Positions 24,002-30,738 of a stretch of DNA of 30,738 nucleotides are shown one piece after another (position 1 is the stretch's first letter; every line of letters starts with the position of its first letter). The stretch is from an uncultured Actinomycetes bacterium (GTDB lineage: Bacteria; Actinomycetota; Actinomycetes; S36-B12), in NCBI GenBank assembly GCA_937876275.1, contig CALFIA010000247.1, positions 1 through 30,738 on the forward strand, written 5' to 3'. The position numbers were made by a program, and so were the translations under genes. Under the pieces are notes generated by a model. The model was given only the letters and a program-made list of their open reading frames with translations. It searched no databases and was not told where the DNA came from.

Positions 24002-24531
24002 GTGGCCATGCTTCCCGATGCAGGCGGCTTTCGCGCCTCATGGGCCTTGCGAATTCGACGTGTCACGCCCACCACGACAAATACCGCGAGAGCGAGGAAT
24101 GCCACGAGAACGACCCAGCCGGCGGCACGCGCATACGCGGCCGAGGCCAAGGTAACCGTGGCGGGAAGAGCCAATCGCTTGCCTGTTGGTGAGGTCACGC
24201 GCACGGAGGCATCAAGGGGCCCATCTCCGATGATGCGGGCCTCAATCTCGATGCTGCTGCGCATGCCGGGATCAACGACGACATTCTCGACAGGGTCGGA
24301 ATCCAGTCGTGATTGCGGAAAGCCCACGAGTTCGATGGCAAGAGTTACCGGTGCACTACTCGTGTTCTCGACCGTGATCGGCACGCCACCGGAGTCGCCG
24401 GAGAACGTGATGCGGCCGGTCGACAGCACCGTGATCGGATACACCACGCGAGCGGTCTCGGCGGCGTGAGCTGGCGCTGCTACGAGCAGAACGAGGGCCA
24501 CTGCTGCCAGCAGTGCGCGACACAGGCGCAT
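23998..24531 (-). CDS. Minimal DUF6049-like membrane-anchored secreted protein
   Basis: 177 residues: signal peptide (about 1-23), one Ig/CARDB-like beta domain (about 35-130, with PITVENTSSAPVTLAIEL), one membrane span (about 136-158) and a short basic cytoplasmic tail. In Mycobacterium and Streptomyces the gene between the Nudix gene and murJ encodes a much larger DUF6049 protein (Rv3909, about 800 residues). This one resembles only the C-terminal domain and anchor of that protein. It overlaps both neighbours (TGATG with the Nudix stop, GTGA with murJ), so it is unlikely to be a broken remnant. A role next to MurJ in the envelope is inferred. Confidence 0.7.
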   Translation of the reverse strand: MRLCRALLAAVALVLLVAAPAHAAETARVVYPITVLSTGRITFSGDSGGVPITVENTSSAPVTLAIELVGFPQSRLDSDPVENVVVDPGMRSSIEIEARIIGDGPLDASVRVTSPTGKRLALPATVTLASAAYARAAGWVVLVAFLALAVFVVVGVTRRIRKAHEARKPPASGSMAT

Positions 24532-24968
24532 CAGTACTCGAGCAGCAGATCGGGAACGAGTGAGAGCAGTTTGCGCTCATCGGCGTAGCGCAGACGCGAA
24601 CTCACTTCGTCCAGGGGAACCCAGGCGACCTCGACAACTTCTATGTCGGCATCGGAGAGCTCACCGCTCTCGGCCTCCATGAGGAAGTGATGCACGGTCT
24701 TATGGATCTTGTGATTGTCGGCCATGAACCAGAAGTCAATGGTGCCGAGCGGGGCAAGAACCCTCCCGCTGATGCCGGTCTCCTCGTGGACCTCGCGGAT
24801 TGCGGCATCCTCGGCAGTCTCGCCCTGCTCGAGGTGGCCTTTCGGTAGCGACCAGATCAGGCGCCCCCGACGATCTCGACGGGCGATCAGGGCTGCCCGC
24901 GGGCTGCCCGAGCGATCGAGGATCAGGCCCCCGGCGGAGGTCTCCTCTACCGTCCGGGTGCTGGCCAT
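24531..24968 (-). CDS. Nudix hydrolase (MutT4-like)
   Basis: Pyrophosphohydrolase acting on a nucleoside diphosphate linked to another group; 145 residues. The Nudix box is complete, from GHLEQGE to REVHEETGI (G-x5-E-x7-REU-x-EE-x-GU). Position divergent from pcnA and before the DUF6049 gene equals mycobacterial mutT4 (Rv3908). The ATG at 24968 begins MASTRTVEETSAGG, and TATCCT six bases upstream suggests a leaderless mRNA. A longer reading to 25109 would run into pcnA. The substrate cannot be told from sequence. Confidence 0.88.
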   Translation of the reverse strand: MASTRTVEETSAGGLILDRSGSPRAALIARRDRRGRLIWSLPKGHLEQGETAEDAAIREVHEETGISGRVLAPLGTIDFWFMADNHKIHKTVHHFLMEAESGELSDADIEVVEVAWVPLDEVSSRLRYADERKLLSLVPDLLLEY

Positions 24969-24974
24969 GCTTCG

Positions 24975-24980
24975 AGGATA
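24975..24980 (-). promoter_or_regulatory. -10 element of the Nudix-murJ operon (leaderless)
   Basis: TATCCT on the minus strand ends six bases before the Nudix ATG, so transcription would begin at or next to the start codon. There is no ribosome site and no clear -35. Confidence 0.45.
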
Positions 24981-25027
24981 ACCGCCTCGGGGCGGCGCAC
25001 CCGGTGGCTCCGCCCTCGCTCGATGCA

Positions 25028-25058
25028 TTGGCTCCTGCAGGCTGAGGCTGGCTACGCT
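25028..25058 (+). promoter_or_regulatory. pcnA promoter (leaderless)
   Basis: TTGGCT (25028-25033) and TACGCT (25053-25058) are 19 bases apart. The -10 ends seven bases before the GTG of pcnA, which fits a leaderless message. Confidence 0.45.
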
Positions 25059-25065
25059 GCACGGC

Positions 25066-26529
25066 GTGTCATCGATGAAGGCTGCCGAGACGGCGCTGGC
25101 CCCCCTCATGGGCCTGCTGACCCGTCTGGGTGAGCGATTCGCCGAGGCCGGACACGAGATTGCCCTCGTGGGCGGGCCGGTACGCGATGCCTTGCTGGGC
25201 CGCGACCTGGCTCACGCGAATTTGGCCGGCGTCCACGAGCAGATCGACCTCGATTTCACGACCAGCGCCCAGCCCGAGCAGATCCTGGCCCTCCTCGAGG
25301 GCTGGGCCGACACCACGTGGGATGTCGGAATTCGCTTCGGGACTGTCGGAGCGCGAGTCCTGGGCCGTGAGTGCGAGATCACCACGTATCGATCTGAGAC
25401 CTACGACCCTGAATCCCGCAAGCCCGAGATCGAATTCGGCGATTCCTTGGCCGGCGACCTCGGACGCCGCGATTTCACTGTCAACGCCATGGCCCTTCGA
25501 CTGCCCAGCATGGAGTTCGTCGACCTCTTCGGAGGCCTGAATGATCTCGATGCTCAGGTGCTTCGCACGCCGGGTTCCCCGGAGATGTCATTCAGCGATG
25601 ACCCACTTCGCATGATGCGTGCGGCTCGCTTCGCCTCGCAGCTCGGTTTCGAGGTCGTGCCGGAAGTACTGGAAGCCATGACGCAGATGAGTGATCGCAT
25701 CGCCATCGTGAGTGCCGAACGCACTCGCGAGGAGTTCATGAAGATCGTGATGTCACCGGATCCGCGTACCGGCCTCACGCTGCTCGTTGACACCGGACTT
25801 GCCGTGCACGTGCTACCCGAACTTCCGCTGCTGCGCCTGGAGGAAGACGAGCATCACCGTCACAAGGATGTCTACGAGCACACCCTCATCGTGCTCGAAC
25901 AAGCCATTGATCTCGAGACCTCGCACGAACCGTCGTCAGGCCCTGACCCCGTTTTGCGCCTTGCTGCATTGATGCATGACATCGGCAAGCCGCGCACTCG
26001 CAAGTTCGAAGGTGATGGACGCGTGTCCTTTCACCACCACGAAGTCGTGGGCGGGCGAATGACCAAGAAGCGCATGAAGGAAATGCGGTTCTCCAACGAC
26101 ATGATCGATGACGTTTCGACGTTGGTCGAACTTCATCTGCGCTTTCACGGTTATGGCACCGGGGAATGGACTGACAGTGCGGTGCGACGTTACGTGCGCG
26201 ATGCAGGCCCGCTCCTCACTCGATTGCATAAGCTCACGCGAGCTGATTCCACGACCCGCAATAAGCGGCGTGCCGCTGATCTCCAACGCGCATACGACTC
26301 GCTCGAGCGACGAATTGAAGTCCTCGCGGCCGAAGAGGAGCTCGCCGCCATCCGCCCTGATCTTGATGGCGCGGCGATCATGCGCATCCTCGATATCCCA
26401 CCGGGTCGGGTCGTAGGTGAGGCCTACGACTTCCTACTTAATCTGCGACTTGATCGCGGGCCGATGAGCGAGGAGATGGCGACCGAGGCGCTTCGGGCAT
26501 GGTGGGCGGCTCGCTCGACCACTGAGTGA
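25066..26529 (+). CDS. pcnA: CCA-adding tRNA nucleotidyltransferase / poly(A) polymerase family
   Basis: Class II nucleotidyltransferase that adds or repairs the CCA end of tRNAs; 487 residues. The head domain has LVGGPVRDALLG and the metal-binding pair IDLDF. ExxRxE-type and neck motifs follow (SDDPLRMMRAARFASQLGF). The C-terminal half contains an HD domain, LAALMHDIGKPRT with HHHEVVGG (about 300-340), a common fusion that suggests phosphohydrolase activity. The start is GTG at 25066; an ATG three codons later (25075) is possible. It matches mycobacterial pcnA (Rv3907c) in position, divergent from the Nudix gene. Confidence 0.93.
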   Translation: MSSMKAAETALAPLMGLLTRLGERFAEAGHEIALVGGPVRDALLGRDLAHANLAGVHEQIDLDFTTSAQPEQILALLEGWADTTWDVGIRFGTVGARVLGRECEITTYRSETYDPESRKPEIEFGDSLAGDLGRRDFTVNAMALRLPSMEFVDLFGGLNDLDAQVLRTPGSPEMSFSDDPLRMMRAARFASQLGFEVVPEVLEAMTQMSDRIAIVSAERTREEFMKIVMSPDPRTGLTLLVDTGLAVHVLPELPLLRLEEDEHHRHKDVYEHTLIVLEQAIDLETSHEPSSGPDPVLRLAALMHDIGKPRTRKFEGDGRVSFHHHEVVGGRMTKKRMKEMRFSNDMIDDVSTLVELHLRFHGYGTGEWTDSAVRRYVRDAGPLLTRLHKLTRADSTTRNKRRAADLQRAYDSLERRIEVLAAEEELAAIRPDLDGAAIMRILDIPPGRVVGEAYDFLLNLRLDRGPMSEEMATEALRAWWAARSTTE

Positions 26530-26555
26530 GCAGGTGGGCGGCTCGCGGGAGCGGG

Positions 26556-26561
26556 TAGGTT
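26556..26561 (+). promoter_or_regulatory. -10 element before the DUF2252 gene (leaderless)
   Basis: TAGGTT ends six bases before the ATG at 26568, in the 38-base gap after pcnA. No ribosome site is seen. Confidence 0.4.
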
Positions 26562-26567
26562 CGAGAC

Positions 26568-28001
26568 ATGAATTCGCTCATGCTTCCCACCGATGTTCGT
26601 CGCTTCACGCTTGCTGAGCGGCAAGCACATGGAATGGACGCGCGGTCGGTGCGGCCACGAACCTCGCTTGCATCGTGGGTAGCACCGGCTAATCGGCCGG
26701 ATCCGATTGCACAGCTTGCCGACCAGGAGACCGTGCGACTGCAGGCACTTCTTCCGCTGCGACATGAGCGCATGTCGGTGAGCCCGTTCACCTTCTATCG
26801 CGGCTCTGCGGCAGTGATGGCCTCGGACTTGGCCTCGATGCCGAATACGGGGCTCGTGGTTCAACTGTGCGGCGATGCCCATCTGTCGAACTTCGGGCTG
26901 TTCGCCGGGCAGGATCGCACTGTTGTCTTCGACGTCAATGACTTTGACGAGACCAACCCCGGGCCCTTCGAGTGGGACGTCATGCGCCTCACCGCCAGCT
27001 TCATGCTAGCCGCACAGGACAACGGGTTCACGGCACAGGCGGCTGATGACATCACCCGCCTTGCTGCTTCGTCGTATCGCACGGCGATGGCTGATTACGC
27101 GGCCATGTCGGATCTCGAGATTTGGTACGACCGAATAAGCTCGGCGACCTTGGAGCAATGGGCGGCCCAGGTAGGCGGTGAGCGGGGTGCAAGGCAACTC
27201 AACAAGGTCATCGGCAAGGCGCAGTCGCGTGACGGCTGGTCGGCCATCAACAAGCTGACTGAGGTTGTCGACGGGAAGCGTCAATTCCTCAATCAGCCGC
27301 CGGTGCTCGTACGCATTACCGATGGTGATGATCTTCATCCGTGGCTGGACATGTTGATGGAGAAGTATCGCTCCGAGCTGCAGAACGATCGCCGTGAACT
27401 GATTCGTCGGTACCAGGTTGTGGACTTCGGTCACAAGGTCGTTGGTGTAGGAAGCGTCGGACTTCGTGCGTTCGTGCTATTGCTTCAGGGCCGCGACGAG
27501 AACGATCTGCTCGTGCTGCAGGCCAAGGAAGCAGTGCAGAGCGTGCTTGATCCCTACACGAACTCTTGTGTCTACGAACAGCAGGGACAGCGCGTCGTAG
27601 AAGGCCAACGGCTGATGCAGGCGGCGTCGGATGCGTTTCTCGGTTGGTTGCAGTCACCGAATGGACGCCAGTTCTACGTGCGTCAGCTCCGTGACATGAA
27701 GTGGTCGCCTGACATCGCGAAACTTCCGGCACCGCTGCTCGCCGGGTATGCGGCGTTGTGCGGGCGCACACTTGCTCATGGCCATGCGCGTAGCGGTGAC
27801 CCGGTGGCAATCGCTGCCTACCTGGGCAAGAGCGAGAAATTCGACGTAGCGATGAGTGCCTTCGCACGCGCCTACTCAGGGCAGGTCAACGCCGACTTTG
27901 CCGAGTACAGCGCTGCCATTGCAGCTGGGCAGGTAGTGACCGGACACGCTGAGATCAGTGGCGATCACGTGATCGAGAGTCGACAGCCGATCGTCGATTA
28001 G
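26568..28001 (+). CDS. DUF2252 family protein
   Basis: 477 residues, full length for the family. Diagnostic motifs are FTFYRGSAAVMASDL (about 74-88), CGDAHLSNFG (about 100-109), VVFDVNDFDE (about 119-128) and, later, VVDFGHKVVGVGSVGLR. The GDAHLSN and DVNDFDE segments resemble the catalytic and metal-binding loops of aminoglycoside phosphotransferase-like kinases, so small-molecule phosphorylation is plausible, but no substrate is known. The last codons overlap the convergent membrane-protein gene by 4 bases. It is probably cytoplasmic: no signal peptide or span is seen. Confidence 0.85.
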   Translation: MNSLMLPTDVRRFTLAERQAHGMDARSVRPRTSLASWVAPANRPDPIAQLADQETVRLQALLPLRHERMSVSPFTFYRGSAAVMASDLASMPNTGLVVQLCGDAHLSNFGLFAGQDRTVVFDVNDFDETNPGPFEWDVMRLTASFMLAAQDNGFTAQAADDITRLAASSYRTAMADYAAMSDLEIWYDRISSATLEQWAAQVGGERGARQLNKVIGKAQSRDGWSAINKLTEVVDGKRQFLNQPPVLVRITDGDDLHPWLDMLMEKYRSELQNDRRELIRRYQVVDFGHKVVGVGSVGLRAFVLLLQGRDENDLLVLQAKEAVQSVLDPYTNSCVYEQQGQRVVEGQRLMQAASDAFLGWLQSPNGRQFYVRQLRDMKWSPDIAKLPAPLLAGYAALCGRTLAHGHARSGDPVAIAAYLGKSEKFDVAMSAFARAYSGQVNADFAEYSAAIAAGQVVTGHAEISGDHVIESRQPIVD

Positions 28002-29236
28002 TCGACGACGACCACGACCTCCTCGACCTCAACGATCTCCATCGTGGAGCCGATCAGCAGCTGAATGCCGGCGAACAGGCCTGACGTCAGGAGCACAGTC
28101 CAGATCACGTGCCAGATCGAGAGCACATCGCCTGAGACGAGAATCAGCACGCCAATGACCGAGGCGATAGTGCGCCACAGGTCAGCGTGTGAGGCCATGG
28201 ACCGCGCGATTGCGCTCGACGGGATTTCCGCACCGAGTCGCTCGAGACCGCCAGCGAGCCAGCGACGAAGCTTCGCCGCAGCACGCACACCAGACCCGAG
28301 CCAGCCGGCGATCGCGATGGCGATACCGAGGACGATCATCGACTCGATACCAAGAATCAGGTACTTGAAGAAGGTATCCCAGAATGCCTGGGATGCGGGC
28401 GCGAAGATGGTGCCGGCGAGTTGATCAGTGAAAATCGTCTGGGCGTAATCGAGTCCGAGCTTGGTCACTCCGGTCATCACGATGAGAGCAACGCCGGTGG
28501 CCAACACCATCCGGCCCTTACGGCGCGACAGCCACACGGCAATGGCAAAGAGTGCTGCGAGCAGCAGCGGGAACCAGGCCAGCAGCGGCGAAGTCAGGCT
28601 GTAGATCGTGCGGATCTGGGCAAGTGCCGGGGAGCTGAACAGCACGATCTGCTTGTCGGTTGCCGGCAGCGGAATGTTCGCGGCAACACTGACACCGCGA
28701 TCGACGAGGTTCTGCTGAACTGCGCCGATCAGCGAGGAGACGTCAAGAACGACCTGATCGCCCTGGAGCGAGACTGGCCCGCCATCCTTGCCTTCAAGGA
28801 TGAGAAGCAAGCTCTTCTGAATACCGGTGTTGAGGGTGAGCCAGATCTGCTGGAAGGCATCGGATGCGACGAAGGCGCTGACGGCCTGGCCGATGAGGCC
28901 ATTGATGCCCGCGGCGATCGGGCCGCTGAGCTTGTCCTGGATGGCCGGGTTCTTGACGATGTTGCCCAGCAGACCGCCCACGAGTTCATCAGTGTTGATC
29001 TGCGAGGTGATGGAGTTGGTGACGGCCGTCGAGATGGACTCCTGAACGGCGGGGTCGGATGCGAGCGGGCCGACGGTCTCGAGGTAGCGCGTGGTGTCGA
29101 TGACGGTGCGGTGACCCCAGTGACCGACGAGTGCGACCGGCGTGACAAGCACGGCGATGATGAAGACCAATAGGGCGGCGACTGAGCGCGCGCCGATCTT
29201 GCGCTGCTTCTTCGGTGTGGCGACTGCTGCGCTCAT
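27998..29236 (-). CDS. Multi-span membrane protein with a large external domain
   Basis: 412 residues, not assigned to a named function. After a basic cytoplasmic start (TPKKQRKIGARS) comes a span at about 20-44, then a mainly helical outside domain of about 160 residues with SDPAVQESISTAVTNSI and a repeated NPAIQDKLSG-like pattern. Four or so further spans and a short acidic, valine-rich tail (VEVEEVVVVVD) follow. The general plan is seen in other actinobacterial membrane proteins. ATG 29236 has AGGA five bases upstream; an earlier start at 29320 is unlikely. The stop overlaps the DUF2252 stop on the other strand. Confidence 0.75.
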   Translation of the reverse strand: MSAAVATPKKQRKIGARSVAALLVFIIAVLVTPVALVGHWGHRTVIDTTRYLETVGPLASDPAVQESISTAVTNSITSQINTDELVGGLLGNIVKNPAIQDKLSGPIAAGINGLIGQAVSAFVASDAFQQIWLTLNTGIQKSLLLILEGKDGGPVSLQGDQVVLDVSSLIGAVQQNLVDRGVSVAANIPLPATDKQIVLFSSPALAQIRTIYSLTSPLLAWFPLLLAALFAIAVWLSRRKGRMVLATGVALIVMTGVTKLGLDYAQTIFTDQLAGTIFAPASQAFWDTFFKYLILGIESMIVLGIAIAIAGWLGSGVRAAAKLRRWLAGGLERLGAEIPSSAIARSMASHADLWRTIASVIGVLILVSGDVLSIWHVIWTVLLTSGLFAGIQLLIGSTMEIVEVEEVVVVVD

Positions 29237-29336
29237 GGGATTCCTATCCGGCCGTGATGACGTCCAACGAGGGGAGCCTAGGGCCCCCACGCACGGGAAT
29301 TCCACGACCAGTGAAAACACCTAGGAACAGATGACA

Positions 29337-29371
29337 GAAACGGCCTCCGCCACGGAGGCGGAGGCCGTTTC
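29337..29371 (-). terminator. Strong hairpin terminator after ino1
   Basis: A perfect 15-base inverted repeat, GAAACGGCCTCCGCC and its complement, encloses a five-base loop 13 bases after the ino1 stop. No U run follows, which is common in actinobacterial terminators. The symmetrical stem could also act on the other strand, but no plus-strand gene ends nearby. Confidence 0.85.
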
Positions 29372-29383
29372 CGAAGGGAAGAA

Positions 29384-30463
29384 CTAGCGCTCGATTGCAC
29401 CGGAGATGAAGTCCTCAACCGCCTGCTTTGCCTGGCTGTCGTTGTACTGCACGGGTGGTGACTTCATGAAGTAGCTGGAAGCCGAGAGGATCGGGCCGCC
29501 GATGCCGCGGTCCTTGGCGATCTTGGCCGCACGCACAGCGTCGATGATCACGCCGGCGCTGTTCGGGGAGTCCCACACCTCGAGCTTGTACTCCAGGCTC
29601 AGCGGAACGTCGCCGAATGCGCGACCTTCGAGGCGCACGAATGCCCACTTGCGATCATCGAGCCAGGCGATGTAATCCGACGGGCCAATGTGCACATTGC
29701 GATCGCCGAGATCATGGGACAGCTGCGAGGTGACTGACTGCGTCTTGGAGATCTTCTTTGACTCGAGACGATCGCGCTCCAGCATGTTCTTGAAGTCCAT
29801 GTTTCCACCAACGTTGAGCTGGTACGTGCGATCGAGGATCACTCCGCGGTCTTCGAAGAGCTTGGCGAGAACGCGGTGCGTGATAGTCGCGCCGACCTGG
29901 CTCTTGATGTCGTCGCCCACGATCGGCAGACCGGCATCCTCGAACTTCTTGGCCCACTCGGGCGTACCCGCGATGAAGACCGGCAGGGCATTGACGAAAC
30001 CGCAGCCGGCGTCAATCGCGCACTGGGCGTAGAACTTCGCGGCATCCTCGGAGCCGACAGGCAGGTAGCACACGACGATGTCGACCTGAGCTTCCTTAAG
30101 CGCTGCAACGACATCGACCGCATGAGCATCGGATTCGGTGATGGTCTCGCGGTAGTACTTGCCGAGACCGTCAAGCGTGACACCGCGCTGCACGGTGATG
30201 CCAGTCTTGGGTACTGCGCAGATCTTGATGGTGTTGTTCTCGGATGCATCAATGGCGTCAGCGAGATCGAGACCGACCTTCTTCGCATCGACGTCGAAGG
30301 CTGCGACAAACTTCACGTCGCGAACGTGATACTCGCCGAACTGCACGTGCATGAGACCGGGAACTGCCGCTGATGGGTCAGCATCCTTGTAGTACTCGAC
30401 ACCTTGGACGAGTGAGGATGCGCAGTTACCTACGCCAACGATTGCAACGCGAACTGAGGCCAT
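29384..30463 (-). CDS. ino1: Myo-inositol-1-phosphate synthase
   Basis: NAD-dependent enzyme that turns glucose 6-phosphate into inositol 3-phosphate, the first step to phosphatidylinositol and mycothiol in actinobacteria. It has 359 residues, normal for the short prokaryotic type. The NAD loop is VAIVGVGNCASSLVQG (about 5-20). Family segments include GFVNALPVFIAG, VGDDIKSQVGATITHR, QLNVGGNMDF and LEVWDSPNSAG. ATG 30463 has AAAGG about nine bases upstream. It lies 46 bases after the padR gene, and the same pair occurs in Mycobacterium (Rv0047c-Rv0046c). A strong hairpin ends the unit. Its presence suggests the organism makes inositol-based thiol or lipid. Confidence 0.96.
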   Translation of the reverse strand: MASVRVAIVGVGNCASSLVQGVEYYKDADPSAAVPGLMHVQFGEYHVRDVKFVAAFDVDAKKVGLDLADAIDASENNTIKICAVPKTGITVQRGVTLDGLGKYYRETITESDAHAVDVVAALKEAQVDIVVCYLPVGSEDAAKFYAQCAIDAGCGFVNALPVFIAGTPEWAKKFEDAGLPIVGDDIKSQVGATITHRVLAKLFEDRGVILDRTYQLNVGGNMDFKNMLERDRLESKKISKTQSVTSQLSHDLGDRNVHIGPSDYIAWLDDRKWAFVRLEGRAFGDVPLSLEYKLEVWDSPNSAGVIIDAVRAAKIAKDRGIGGPILSASSYFMKSPPVQYNDSQAKQAVEDFISGAIER

Positions 30464-30509
30464 GGGGGAATGCCTTTCATGTGGGGATGGAAATGCGCGA
30501 ATGCGCGAG

Positions 30510-30738
30510 TTACTCGCTGCCGACAAGTTGGCCGGCAGTGGGAAGTTCTGGGGTGCTACCGCTTTGCTCAAGGTGGATGAGTTCGGTGAGCCACGCGACC
30601 TCGCGCTCGGTACCGTCGAGGCCGTGTTGCTGAAGCTGCAAGGTGTAGGTGTCCATGCGCTCGCGCCCGAGTCGTATCGCATCGCGCATCGACTGCATGC
30701 GCTCCTCGAGTCGTGAGCGTCGGCCCTCGAGAATTCTC
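30510..30738 (-). CDS. PadR-family regulator, C-terminal part (runs off window end)
   Basis: The last 75 or so residues of a protein whose start is outside the window. The sequence (LEGRRSRLEERMQSMRDAIRLG, then DGTEREVAWLTELIHLEQ) matches the C-terminal helical dimerisation part of PadR/Vir-type repressors. Its position directly before ino1 matches the mycobacterial and streptomycete PadR-ino1 pair, so it may control ino1 or itself. The DNA-binding winged helix is not visible, so the family call rests on this tail and on gene order. Confidence 0.75.
   Translation of the reverse strand, partial: RILEGRRSRLEERMQSMRDAIRLGRERMDTYTLQLQQHGLDGTEREVAWLTELIHLEQSGSTPELPTAGQLVGSE

Noticed and set aside
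24969..25109. Longer N-terminus for the Nudix protein
   Set aside because: It would overlap the start of the divergent pcnA gene and adds sequence without Nudix features.
27962..27975. 14-base palindrome CGATCACGTGATCG near the end of the DUF2252 gene
   Set aside because: It does not match parS outside the central bases and lies in coding sequence; it is probably a chance palindrome.

Overview
The window is the replication-origin region of an actinobacterial chromosome. GC is about 60% by eye. Gene order follows the core order around oriC in Actinomycetes such as Mycobacterium and Streptomyces. Leftward genes are dnaA, dnaN, recF, dciA, gyrB and gyrA. Rightward genes are rpmH, rnpA, yidD, yidC, jag, rsmG, parA and parB. 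Beyond these lie cwlM, trxA, trxB, the anti-sigma gene, sigM, the pseudokinase gene, murJ, a DUF6049-like gene, a Nudix gene and pcnA, and finally ino1 and a PadR regulator. I cannot name a genus. The GC content, compact overlapping genes and apparent leaderless starts would suit an uncultured aquatic actinobacterium, but that is only a guess.

Layout. 1-8105: minus-strand replication genes, transcribed away from oriC. The oriC gap (6175-6665) has several good DnaA boxes, and more boxes lie over the dnaA promoter (8137-8216). 8266-13234: plus-strand ribosome, RNase P, membrane-insertase and segregation genes, with two parS sites near rsmG and parA. 13246-15510: a minus-strand pair, D-Ala-D-Ala ligase and a PLP aminotransferase. 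15578-15715: a 45-residue single-span membrane protein. 15737-24968: a long minus-strand gene train for envelope and redox functions (Nudix, DUF6049-like, murJ, pseudokinase, sigM, anti-sigma, trxB, trxA, cwlM, secreted beta-propeller). Most of its junctions overlap or are only a few bases apart. 25066-28001: pcnA and a DUF2252 gene on the plus strand. 27998-30738: a membrane protein, ino1 and a partial PadR gene on the minus strand.

How the genes work together. The left part makes the initiator, sliding clamp, recombination mediator and gyrase. The parAB-parS part segregates the newly copied origins. The Nudix-to-cwlM train links lipid II flipping (MurJ), its pseudokinase partner, control of peptidoglycan precursor synthesis (CwlM), an envelope ECF sigma/anti-sigma pair and thioredoxin redox control. 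A separate SigR/SigH-type promoter lies in front of trxB.

The most unusual item is a 42-codon reading frame between rsmG and parA (11302-11430). It is joined to both neighbours by ATGA overlaps and carries the best parS inside its coding sequence. It encodes the same nonapeptide twice, and the two copies differ only at synonymous third positions. Other items worth checking are the SigR-type trxB promoter, the inactive-looking CwlM amidase and pseudokinase, a minimal DUF6049 protein, a seven-bladed secreted propeller, and a 14-base element shared by the rpmH promoter and the parA-parB gap. No tRNA, rRNA, CRISPR array, insertion sequence or prophage was seen.
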